Shown here in pieces: positions 1 to 7,413 of a stretch of 64,000 nt of DNA. The notes under the pieces were generated by a model. That model was not told where the DNA came from and did not search any database. It saw only the letters and a list, made by a program, of their open reading frames with translations. How positions within the stretch are numbered: position 1 is the first letter of the stretch; every line of letters begins with the position of its first letter. Both the position numbers and the translations under genes were made by a program. The DNA comes from Arthrobacter sp. V1I9 (GTDB lineage: Bacteria; Actinomycetota; Actinomycetes; Actinomycetales; Micrococcaceae): NCBI RefSeq assembly GCF_030817075.1, contig NZ_JAUSYU010000001.1:1178001-1242000 (forward strand). The letters run 5' to 3'.

Positions 1-885
1 TTCCATCCTGCCGCCGTCGGGCATTTCCAGGTAGGACATGTTCTCGATAACGCCGGCCACTGACTGCCCCGTCTGGGTGGCGATGGCGCCGGCCCTCTCG
101 GCCACGTCGGCCGCTGCAGCCTGCGGCGTGGTGACCACCAGGATCTCGGCCTTGGGCAGCAGTTGCGCCACGGAGATGGCAATATCGCCGGTGCCGGGCG
201 GCAGGTCCAGGAACAATGCGTCCAGGTCCCCGAAATAGACATCCGTCAGGAACTGTTCAAGGGCCCGGTGCAGCATGGGCCCGCGCCAGGCCACGGGCTG
301 GTTGCCGCTGACGAACATCCCGATGGAGATCACCTTCACGCCGTACGCGACCGGGGGAAGGATCATGTCGTCCACGCGGGTGGGCGTCTGGCTGATGCCC
401 ATCAGGGCCGGCACGGAGAAACCGTAGACGTCGGCGTCCACAATGCCGACGCGCAGCCCCTGTGCGGCCAGGGCGCAGGCGAGGTTGACGGTCACGGAGG
501 ACTTTCCCACGCCGCCCTTGCCACTGGCCACCGCGTAGACCTTGGTGAGGGAGTTGGGCTCGTTAAAGGGGATACCGCGCTGGCCGCCGGCACCGCGCAG
601 CAGCTCCTTGAGGGCATCCCGCTGCTCCTGCGTCATCACCTTCAGTTCGACGTCGACGGCGGCCACTCCCGGTACTGCCAGCAGCGCCTTTGTTGCGTCC
701 GCAGTGATGGTGTCCCGCAGCGGGCAGCCGGAGATGGTGAGCAGGACAACCAACCGGACCTTGCCGTCGTCGGAGGCGTCAACGGACTCCACCATGCCCA
801 ATTCGGTGATGGGACGGCGGAGTTCGGGATCTATGACCGTGGCCAGGGCGGCATTGACCGCCCCGGCCAGCGAGGTGTTATTGAT
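1..885 (-). CDS. mrp: Mrp/NBP35-family P-loop ATPase (iron-sulfur carrier), C-terminus beyond left edge
   Basis: Iron-sulfur cluster carrier ATPase, cytosolic. The N-terminal part is an MIP18-like domain (IDPELRRPITELGMV near residues 18-32), followed by a deviant Walker A motif (SGKGGVGKSS, about residues 116-125) and the DADVYGFS and ENMSYL motifs of the family. About 295 codons are inside the window; family members have about 375, so the C-terminal cluster-binding cysteines are probably off the edge. The reading frame has no ATG, GTG or TTG near its N-terminus. The best start is an ATC codon at 885-883, seven bases after AAGGAG (898-893). It follows the DUF1003 gene by 11 bp and is probably in its operon. 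Family assignment is secure; the start codon is an inference. Confidence 0.93.
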   Translation of the reverse strand, partial: MNNTSLAGAVNAALATVIDPELRRPITELGMVESVDASDDGKVRLVVLLTISGCPLRDTITADATKALLAVPGVAAVDVELKVMTQEQRDALKELLRGAGGQRGIPFNEPNSLTKVYAVASGKGGVGKSSVTVNLACALAAQGLRVGIVDADVYGFSVPALMGISQTPTRVDDMILPPVAYGVKVISIGMFVSGNQPVAWRGPMLHRALEQFLTDVYFGDLDALFLDLPPGTGDIAISVAQLLPKAEILVVTTPQAAAADVAERAGAIATQTGQSVAGVIENMSYLEMPDGGRME

Positions 886-896
886 GGGTGGGCTCC

Positions 897-1595
897 TTAG
901 CGGTCTTGGGTGGAGTGCCCGGGCTTGACCCGGGGAATCTGCTGGGTACGTGGGTTCCGCTGCCGGTCACGCTGTTCCTTGAGTTTTTCCTTCACCTTGT
1001 CCCGGGGCGATTCGTGTTGCCCCTGGCCGGAAGGATCGTGGGTCCGGAGCTCCTCTTGTGCTTCCAGCATGTCCTCGAGGAGCGAGCGGAGCTCCGCACG
1101 GACGTAGTCGCGGGTTGCCACTTCGCGCAGCGCGATCCGCAGCGACGCCAGTTCCCGGGTCAGGTACTCCGTGTCTGACAAATTGCGTTCGGCGCGCTGG
1201 CGGTCCTGCTGAAGCGAGACGCGGTCGCGGTCGTCCTGGCGGTTCTGGGCCAGCAGCAGCAACGGTGCCGCGTAGGAAGCCTGCAGGGACAGCATCAGGG
1301 TAAGCAGGGTGAACCCGAGGTCGCGGGAATCGAACTGCCAGGCAAGCGGCGCCCAAGTGTTCCAGGCCAGCCAGATGACGACGAAGACCGTCATGTAGAC
1401 GAGGAACTGCGGCGTACCCATGAAGCGGGCAAAGCCTTCCGTGGCGTGGCCGAAGGCGTCAGGATCCGGGGAAAACTTGGGCAGGATCCGCTGGCGTCCG
1501 CTGAGCGGCGTGTCCAGGCTGCCCTTCGCTGCTGCCTTGGCGGGCAGCCGCTGGTTGGGGTTTTTGGGAGCGCTGCTGTCAGCCAATGCGGCCAC
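897..1595 (-). CDS. DUF1003 membrane protein
   Basis: A 232-residue protein of unknown function in the DUF1003 family. After a soluble N-terminal segment of about 60 residues come two predicted membrane spans (about 64-85, FLVYMTVFVVIWLAW, and about 95-117), then the family's NRQDDRDR segment and a long charged, probably helical tail rich in Arg and Glu. The GTG start at 1595 lies inside the end of the MgtE-like gene (17-bp overlap) and has AGAAGG just upstream, so the two are translationally coupled. mrp follows 11 bp downstream. The tight link to a magnesium-sensor-like protein suggests a role in ion homeostasis or membrane stress, but this is inference from position only. Confidence 0.88.
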   Translation of the reverse strand: MAALADSSAPKNPNQRLPAKAAAKGSLDTPLSGRQRILPKFSPDPDAFGHATEGFARFMGTPQFLVYMTVFVVIWLAWNTWAPLAWQFDSRDLGFTLLTLMLSLQASYAAPLLLLAQNRQDDRDRVSLQQDRQRAERNLSDTEYLTRELASLRIALREVATRDYVRAELRSLLEDMLEAQEELRTHDPSGQGQHESPRDKVKEKLKEQRDRQRNPRTQQIPRVKPGHSTQDR

Positions 1596-2862
1596 CGAGC
1601 CTTCTTATTGGGGCTTCGCCATCGTGGGCGCGCCAGTCGTCCGGCAACAGATGATCCAGAACGTCATCAACAGTCACCGCCCCCACAAGCCGGCCGGCGT
1701 CGTTGACCACCGGAAGGGAGTTCAGGTTATAGGTAGCCAGGGTCCGTGCCACTTCACTGATGTGGGCCTGGTCGGACAGCGGCTCGAGGTTCTTGTCCAC
1801 CAGGTTGCCCAGCGGTTCGAACGGCGGGTAGCGGAGCAGCTGCTGGATGTGGACGACGCCGAGGAAGCGCCCCGTAGGGGTTTCCAGCGGGGGCCTGGTA
1901 ATAAAAATGGACGAGGCAAGCGCCGGGGAGAGTTCTTCACGGCGAACGTGGGCCAGCGCCTCGGCCACCGTGGCCTCGGGCGGCAGGATGACGGGTACCG
2001 GGGTCATCAGGCCGCCGGCGGTGTCCTCGTCGTATTCCAGCAGGCGCCGGACGTCCTCTGCACCCTCAGGCTCCATCAGCTGAAGCAGTTCCTCCGCCTG
2101 GGCGGAGGGGAGCTCGCCGAGGAGGTCGGCGGCGTCGTCGGGGTCCATTTCCTCGAGCACGTCGGCGGCTCGCTGGACGTCAAGGGCTGAGAGGATCTCC
2201 ACCTGGTCATCCTCGGGCAGCTCCTGGAGGACGTCGGCCAGGCGCTCATCCTGCAGCTCGCTGGCCACCTCGAAGCGGCGCTTGTCACTCATCTCCTGGA
2301 GCGCCTCGGCAAAATCCGCGGGCTTGAGGTCTTCGTGGTTGGCCACGAACTGGGTGGCGGCCTGCGGCTCGGTCCGGGGGCCCTGCAGGGCGTCTGCCCA
2401 GTCGATGATGAGGGTTTCGTTACGGCGCAGCCGGCTCAGCGGCGAGAGGGAATGGCCCCGCCGGACAAACAGCTTGCTGACGAACCAGTCGCGGGAGCGG
2501 TGCTGGTCCATGGCGATGTCTTCGATGGTGGCATCGCCGCTGCCGTCCCGGAGCGTGACGCGGCGGTCGAACATCTCGGCCACCACCAGGGTTTCTGCGC
2601 CGCGCTGCTCGAAGCGGCGCAGGTTGACCAGTCCCGTGCAGATGACCTGGGTCTGGTCGATCGAGGTGATCCGGGTCATCGGCACAAAGACCCGCTTTTT
2701 CCCCGGAACTTCCACCACGATGCCCACCACGTGCGGGGCACCCTGGGCGCCGCGGGAGAGCACAACAACATCGCGCAGCCTGCCCAGCCGGTCGCCCAGC
2801 GGGTCAAAGACGTCCAGGCCCAGCAGGCGCGCCACGAAGACGCGGGTAGGTGTTGTACTCAC
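1579..2862 (-). CDS. MgtE-like cytosolic protein: PRC-barrel, MgtE N-terminal and paired CBS domains, no channel
   Basis: A 427-residue soluble protein. Residues about 1-90 resemble a PRC-barrel, about 172-270 carry the repetitive MgtE N-domain (ADVLQELPEDDQ, AADVLEEMDPDDAADLL), and about 284-415 form two CBS domains. Full-length MgtE transporters continue into five membrane helices; here the protein stops after the CBS pair, so it cannot itself be a channel. In MgtE these domains bind Mg2+ and gate the pore, so a sensing or regulatory role is likely. The GTG start at 2862 has TAGCCT beginning 12 bp upstream and no clear ribosome site, suggesting a leaderless mRNA. It overlaps the DUF1003 gene by 17 bp. 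Confidence 0.9.
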   Translation of the reverse strand: MSTTPTRVFVARLLGLDVFDPLGDRLGRLRDVVVLSRGAQGAPHVVGIVVEVPGKKRVFVPMTRITSIDQTQVICTGLVNLRRFEQRGAETLVVAEMFDRRVTLRDGSGDATIEDIAMDQHRSRDWFVSKLFVRRGHSLSPLSRLRRNETLIIDWADALQGPRTEPQAATQFVANHEDLKPADFAEALQEMSDKRRFEVASELQDERLADVLQELPEDDQVEILSALDVQRAADVLEEMDPDDAADLLGELPSAQAEELLQLMEPEGAEDVRRLLEYDEDTAGGLMTPVPVILPPEATVAEALAHVRREELSPALASSIFITRPPLETPTGRFLGVVHIQQLLRYPPFEPLGNLVDKNLEPLSDQAHISEVARTLATYNLNSLPVVNDAGRLVGAVTVDDVLDHLLPDDWRAHDGEAPIRRLGGRIG

Positions 2863-2868
2863 TCCTAC

Positions 2869-2874
2869 AGGCTA
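2869..2874 (-). promoter_or_regulatory. -10 hexamer of the MgtE-like gene
   Basis: TAGCCT begins 12 bp before the GTG at 2862, which puts transcription start at or next to the start codon (leaderless mRNA). No convincing -35 was seen. Confidence 0.5.
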
Positions 2875-2915
2875 CCGAGTCTGCTCTCTTTTAGCTGAAT
2901 TTACAGGCAGCACAC

Positions 2916-3893
2916 ATGGTCATGGGCAAGAATGGGACTATGGCAAACATTTTTGGTGCTCCCAAGGCTGGCGGGCCCAACGGCGTGGACGAAGCCCGCG
3001 CGGTTCCCACCGGCGACACCGTCGGCTCCTACACTTCCTACCTGGACGCGCAGAAGGCCGTGGACTACCTCGCGGACCAGCAGTTTCCGGTCCACATGGT
3101 GTCCATCGTGGGCAACGAACTGAAGATGGTGGAGCGGGTCACTGGGCGCCTGAGCTACCCGCGCGTGGCCCTCTCCGGTGCGCTGAGCGGCATGTGGTTC
3201 GGTCTCTTTGTGGGTGTGCTGCTCTCCTTCTTCGCGCCGTCACCGGGGTATTTCTCTATCCTGACGTCCGTGCTGATGGGTGCGGCGTTCTTTATCCTCT
3301 TCGGCATCGTCACCTATGCCATGCAGCGCGGGAAGCGTGACTTCACCTCCACCAGCCAGGTGGTGGCCACCAGCTACGATGTCGTCGTCTCGCCGGAGGC
3401 TGCGCACGAGGCGCGCCGGCTCCTGCAGCAGCTGCCGATGACCCGCTCAGACGCAGCGGCGGGCAACGGTCCCTACAACCAGCGCGACTACCAGAACCAG
3501 CCCTACCAGCAGCCGGGCCAGGGCCCTGCCCGCCCGTCCGGCTGGAACGACCCGTACGGCCAGTCTTCAAACAACCATTCTTCAGGCTCTTCAGTTCAGG
3601 AGAACCCCGCCTACGGGGCACCCGCAGGGCAGCAGCCCGACGCCGGCGCCCAGCAGCAGCCCATTCAGTCACCGGCGCGGGCCGTGCGGTACCCGGACCT
3701 CCCGGATGGCCGGCCCCAGTACGGGGTCCGGCTTTCCCCGCAGCCTGATGCCGAAGGCAGTGAGGCAGCAGAAGGCCAGCAGGCTCCGGCGCCGCACGCT
3801 CCGGCGCGGCACTCGGCGGGACAGGCTGACAGCGGGCAGCCGGCAGACCAGCGGCCCGTGGACGATCAGCGGCCGGACGATTTCCGGCAGTAA
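2916..3893 (+). CDS. YflT-like general stress membrane protein with Pro/Gln-rich tail
   Basis: A protein of up to 325 residues. Residues about 30-85 form a small domain (TVGSYTSYLDAQKAVDYL) like that of heat-induced stress protein YflT, followed by two membrane spans (about 90-110 and 113-135) and a second soluble segment ending near 175. The remaining 150 residues are disordered: rich in Pro, Gln, Ser and Gly with repeated PYNQ/PYQQ-type motifs. The start is uncertain: ATG codons at 2916, 2922 and 2940 are all in frame and none has a strong ribosome site. The one at 2940 gives MANIFGAPKAG, the most family-like N-terminus. It is transcribed away from the MgtE-like gene. Function is unknown; a membrane stress role is inferred from family naming. 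Confidence 0.82.
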   Translation: MVMGKNGTMANIFGAPKAGGPNGVDEARAVPTGDTVGSYTSYLDAQKAVDYLADQQFPVHMVSIVGNELKMVERVTGRLSYPRVALSGALSGMWFGLFVGVLLSFFAPSPGYFSILTSVLMGAAFFILFGIVTYAMQRGKRDFTSTSQVVATSYDVVVSPEAAHEARRLLQQLPMTRSDAAAGNGPYNQRDYQNQPYQQPGQGPARPSGWNDPYGQSSNNHSSGSSVQENPAYGAPAGQQPDAGAQQQPIQSPARAVRYPDLPDGRPQYGVRLSPQPDAEGSEAAEGQQAPAPHAPARHSAGQADSGQPADQRPVDDQRPDDFRQ

Positions 3894-3915
3894 AAAAGGT
3901 CAGGGAAGCAGCGTT

Positions 3916-3951
3916 AGCGGGACCACCGGAATTTCCGAGGGTCCCGCTTTT
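3916..3951. terminator. Terminator between stress protein and aminopeptidase genes
   Basis: Hairpin with arms AGCGGGACC (3916-3924) and GGGTCCCGCT (3939-3948) followed by T residues on the plus strand. It ends the stress-protein transcript and may also serve the converging aminopeptidase gene. Confidence 0.75.
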
Positions 3952-3959
3952 GCGTGTGC

Positions 3960-5540
3960 CTAGTGTGCGTCGTCGGCTTCGCGGTAGATGCCGGCCATCC
4001 AGTTCTCCACGTCATCCGCCTTGCGCGGCAGGGCGGCACTGAGGTTCACCGGACCCTCAGCCGTCATCAGAATGTCATCCTCGATGCGCACCCCGATGCC
4101 TCGGTATTCAGCGGGGATGGCCAGGTCCTCCTCCTTGAAGTACAGGCCGGGTTCGATGGTGAACACCATGCCTTCGGTGAGGATGCCGTCCAGGTACAGC
4201 TCGCGCTTGGCCTGGGCGCAGTCATGGACGTCGAGCCCCAGGTGGTGGCTGGTTCCGTGCGGCATCCAGCGGCGGTGCTGCTGGCCCTCCGGGCTGATCG
4301 CTTCTTCGACGCTGACCGGCAGGAGGCCCCACTCCTCGAGGCGCTCGGCGAGGACGGTAGTCGCGGCGGTGTGGATGTCGCGGAACCGCGTGCCGGGCTG
4401 GGCTGCGGCAAAGCCTGCGTCTGCGGCGTCCAGGACAGCCTCATACACCTTGCGCTGGACGTCGGAGAAGATACCGGTTGCCGGCAGGGTCCGCGTGATA
4501 TCGGCGGTGTACAGCGAGTCCGCTTCCACGCCCGCGTCCAGCAACAGGAGCTCGCCCGCGTTGATCTTCCCGGTGTTGCGGGTCCAGTGCAGGACGGTGG
4601 CGTTGTTGCCCGATGCCGCGATGGTGTCGTAGCCCAGCTCGTTGCCCACCTCGCGGGCGCGGGCAAAGAAGGCACCCTCCACGACGCGTTCGCCGCGGAC
4701 ATGGGTCAGTGCCCGGGGCAGGGCCTTGACAACTTCTTCGAACCCTTCGACGGTGGCGGCGACTGCGAGCTTCATCTGCTCGATCTCCCACTCGTCCTTG
4801 AGCAGCCGCAGTTCGGAGAGGGCTTCGCTGAGCTTTTCGTCCAGGGCGTCGAGGACGGCGAGGTCCAGGTTGTCGGGGTCCTTCGCGGTGTTGTAGCGGG
4901 CGGTGTCCACGAGGGCGTCGATGTTTTCGTCCACCTTGCGGACCAGGCGGATGGAGATGCCGCCGATTTCAGGGGCACCCACGTTCTTGGTGATGGCTGT
5001 TTCGAGCTGGTCGATGTGTGCGGTAGCCAGGCCCAGGCGGGCCTCGAACTCGGCAAGAGTAGGGCGGGCGCCGATCCAGAACTCACCGGAGCGTGAGTCG
5101 GCGTAAAACTGCTCGGTATCCCGGCCGGCGAGCGGCCGGAAGTACAGCGTGGCGCGGTGGTTGCCGCCGTCGTCGCCCTTTCCTTCTTCAACGGGCTCCA
5201 GGACCAGGACAGCGTCCGGTTCGTGGTCAAGGCCAAGCCCGGTGAGGTGCGCGAAGCCCGAGTGCGGGCGGAAGCGGTAGTCGCAGTCGTTGGAACGGAC
5301 CTTCAGCGGTCCGGCCGGGATGACCAGGCGTTCGCCTTTGAACTGGTCCGAGATGGCCTTGCGCCGGGTTGCGGCGTGGCTGGCAACGGCGTCGCGCGCC
5401 GGGAGTTCCTGGCTGGAGGGCGCCCAGTTGCTGGCCATAAAGGCTTTAAAGGCGTCGGAACTGGGCCGCTGGGAGCGGTTGTTGACCCGCTCTTCCAAGG
5501 GCTGGGAAGCAGAATTTTGGGTGTTATCGGCATCGTTCAC
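3960..5540 (-). CDS. pepP: Aminopeptidase P family protein (Xaa-Pro aminopeptidase, M24B)
   Basis: A 526-residue cytosolic metallopeptidase that removes N-terminal residues preceding proline. The N-terminal half is the non-catalytic prolidase-like domain (RSNDCDYRFRPHSGF); the C-terminal half is the pita-bread fold. The dinuclear metal ligands are visible: Asp in LLLLDAGVEA and in YTADITRTLP, His in MPHGTSHHLGLDVHD, Glu in FTIEPGLYF and Glu in GVRIEDDIL. Length matches actinobacterial PepP, which carries a longer N-terminus than the E. coli enzyme (about 440). It stands alone between a convergent stress-protein gene and the divergent PHP gene. Confidence 0.94.
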   Translation of the reverse strand: MNDADNTQNSASQPLEERVNNRSQRPSSDAFKAFMASNWAPSSQELPARDAVASHAATRRKAISDQFKGERLVIPAGPLKVRSNDCDYRFRPHSGFAHLTGLGLDHEPDAVLVLEPVEEGKGDDGGNHRATLYFRPLAGRDTEQFYADSRSGEFWIGARPTLAEFEARLGLATAHIDQLETAITKNVGAPEIGGISIRLVRKVDENIDALVDTARYNTAKDPDNLDLAVLDALDEKLSEALSELRLLKDEWEIEQMKLAVAATVEGFEEVVKALPRALTHVRGERVVEGAFFARAREVGNELGYDTIAASGNNATVLHWTRNTGKINAGELLLLDAGVEADSLYTADITRTLPATGIFSDVQRKVYEAVLDAADAGFAAAQPGTRFRDIHTAATTVLAERLEEWGLLPVSVEEAISPEGQQHRRWMPHGTSHHLGLDVHDCAQAKRELYLDGILTEGMVFTIEPGLYFKEEDLAIPAEYRGIGVRIEDDILMTAEGPVNLSAALPRKADDVENWMAGIYREADDAH

Positions 5541-5608
5541 GGCACCATCGTCTCACCAGCATGAAGCCTTGTGCGAATACCTGCATGAACGGGGGAGCCG
5601 CGGTCTAC

Positions 5609-5614
5609 TAGGCT
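5609..5614 (+). promoter_or_regulatory. -10 hexamer of the PHP gene
   Basis: TAGGCT begins exactly 12 bp before the GTG at 5621, predicting a leaderless mRNA. The intervening GGGGAG could also act as a weak ribosome site on a longer transcript. Confidence 0.5.
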
Positions 5615-5620
5615 GGGGAG

Positions 5621-6469
5621 GTGAGGATTGACCTGCATGCCCACTCCAATGTCTCCGACGGCACGGAAAAGCCCGCCGACGTGATGGCGTCGGCAGCCCG
5701 TGCCGGGCTGGACGTGGTGGCGCTGACCGACCACGATTCCACCACGGGATGGGTGGAAGCCTCGGCTGCTGCGGTGGAGCACGGCGTTGCGCTGGTGCCC
5801 GGCATGGAGGTTTCGTGCCGGACGGAGCAGGGAATCAGTGTCCACCTGTTGAGCTACCTGCATGACCCCGGGCATGCCGGGCTGCTCGAGGAGATCACCA
5901 AGGCCAAGGATGCCCGGCAGACCCGCGCCGAGCGGATGGTCACCCTGCTCGCGGAGGACTATCCGCTCACCTGGGACGACGTCATCCATCATGTGGCGCC
6001 GGGTGCCACCCTTGGCCGGCCGCATATTGCCGACGCGCTCGTGGCCGCGGGCGTGGTGGAGGACCGGTCCGAGGCATTTGCATCCATCCTCACCTCCCGG
6101 TCCCGCTACTTCATCCAGCACTACGCGCCGGACCCGGCCACCGCCGTCGAACTGGTCCGCGCCGCAGGAGGCGTCCCCGTATTTGCCCATCCGGTGGCTT
6201 CGTCCCGGGGCCGCATTGTGGGGGAGCGGGTTTACCAGGAGATGATCGACGCCGGGCTGGCCGGGTTGGAGATCGACCACCGTGACAACACGGAGGAAGG
6301 CCGCGGGTTCCTCCGCCGGCTGGCCGCCAGGCATGACCTGCTGATCACCGGATCGTCCGACTACCACGGGACCGGCAAGCCCAACCTGCTCGGGGAGAAC
6401 CTGACGGACCCAGAGGTCCTGGCCCGGATCGAGGACATGGCGACCGGGACCGTCGTCGTCCGCCCCTAA
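5621..6469 (+). CDS. PHP-domain phosphoesterase (RNase AM / YciV-TrpH type)
   Basis: A 282-residue PHP-domain metal-dependent phosphoesterase. The metal-binding motifs are DLHAHSNVSDG at the N-terminus, ALTDHDST near residue 32, FAHPV in the middle and GSSDYHG near the end. This single-domain, short form resembles E. coli YciV/TrpH (RNase AM), a 5'-3' exonuclease acting on short oligonucleotides and rRNA 5' ends; that activity is known for the family and inferred here. The GTG start is supported by the domain beginning immediately (MRIDLHAHS). It diverges from the aminopeptidase gene and converges on the methyltransferase gene. Confidence 0.9.
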   Translation: MRIDLHAHSNVSDGTEKPADVMASAARAGLDVVALTDHDSTTGWVEASAAAVEHGVALVPGMEVSCRTEQGISVHLLSYLHDPGHAGLLEEITKAKDARQTRAERMVTLLAEDYPLTWDDVIHHVAPGATLGRPHIADALVAAGVVEDRSEAFASILTSRSRYFIQHYAPDPATAVELVRAAGGVPVFAHPVASSRGRIVGERVYQEMIDAGLAGLEIDHRDNTEEGRGFLRRLAARHDLLITGSSDYHGTGKPNLLGENLTDPEVLARIEDMATGTVVVRP

Positions 6470-6532
6470 GGCCGCCTTCCCCACTGACTGGCATTAGATG
6501 TCGTCTTGAGCCGCAACGACGTCTACTGCGAG

Positions 6533-7405
6533 CTAGCTGGGCGGGAAAGAGGTGAACTCGGCGTGCGCACCCAGGCGCTTGGCCATGATGTCGATAGCCG
6601 GCTGGTTCTGGTCCACGCACACGAACTTCCGGCCCAGCTTCGCCGAGACAGCACCCAGCGTGCCGGAACCGGCGAAGAAGTCGAGGCACCAGTCGCCGGG
6701 CCGGCTTGACGCTGCCACCACCCGACGGACCAGGCCTTCCGGCTTCTGGGTGGGGTAGCCGGTTTTTTCCTTGCCGGTGGGGGAGACGATGGTGTGCCAC
6801 CAGACGTCGGTGGGCAGCTTTCCCAGTTCGCGCTTGGCGGGGGTGACAAGCCCCGGCGCCATGTAGGGCTCCCTGTCCACCTCGGCGCTGTTGAAGTGGT
6901 ACTTCGCCGGGTTCTTCACGTACACGAGGATGTTGTCGTGCTTCGTGGGCCAGCGGTTCTTCGCGCGGGCACCGTAGTCGTAGGCCCAGATGATCTCGTT
7001 CAGGAAGCATTCCCGCCCGAAGATGGCGTCCAGCATCACCTTGGCATAGTGGACCTCGCGGTAGTCGAGGTGCAGGTACAGCGTGCCGTCCTCGGCCAGC
7101 AGGCGCCAGGCCTCCACGAGCCGTGGTTCCAGGAAGGACCAGTAGTCGCTGAAGGCGTCGTCGTAGCGGTGCAGCGCGCCCTTGATGGTGTCGTAGGAGC
7201 GTCCCTTGAAACCCACACGGTCGCCGGTGCCGCCGGCGTTGGCCACCATGGTGGTTTGCTGGCGCTGCTGGGGCCGGCCGGTGTTGAACGGCGGATCCAC
7301 GTATATCAGTGTGAAGGCGCCGTCCGGCAGCGACGGGAGGAACTCCGCATTGTCTGCGTGAACCACCAGGCTGCTGCCGTCCGGCGCCCAGACGGTGTCA
7401 GTCAT
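6533..7405 (-). CDS. Orphan beta-class adenine-specific DNA methyltransferase
   Basis: A 290-residue site-specific DNA methyltransferase. The catalytic motif IV is DPPFNTG (37-43), typical of N6-adenine or, less often, N4-cytosine enzymes. The S-adenosylmethionine motif (DFFAGSGT, about 242-249) lies at the C-terminus, so the order is IV, target recognition, I: the beta class that also holds CcrM. No restriction endonuclease, specificity subunit or mismatch endonuclease is adjacent, so it is an orphan enzyme, plausibly epigenetic. It starts 8 bp after the helicase stop codon without an evident ribosome site, so translation is probably coupled to the helicase gene. The recognition sequence cannot be read from the protein. 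Confidence 0.9.
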   Translation of the reverse strand: MTDTVWAPDGSSLVVHADNAEFLPSLPDGAFTLIYVDPPFNTGRPQQRQQTTMVANAGGTGDRVGFKGRSYDTIKGALHRYDDAFSDYWSFLEPRLVEAWRLLAEDGTLYLHLDYREVHYAKVMLDAIFGRECFLNEIIWAYDYGARAKNRWPTKHDNILVYVKNPAKYHFNSAEVDREPYMAPGLVTPAKRELGKLPTDVWWHTIVSPTGKEKTGYPTQKPEGLVRRVVAASSRPGDWCLDFFAGSGTLGAVSAKLGRKFVCVDQNQPAIDIMAKRLGAHAEFTSFPPS

Positions 7406-7413
7406 AAAGGGTA

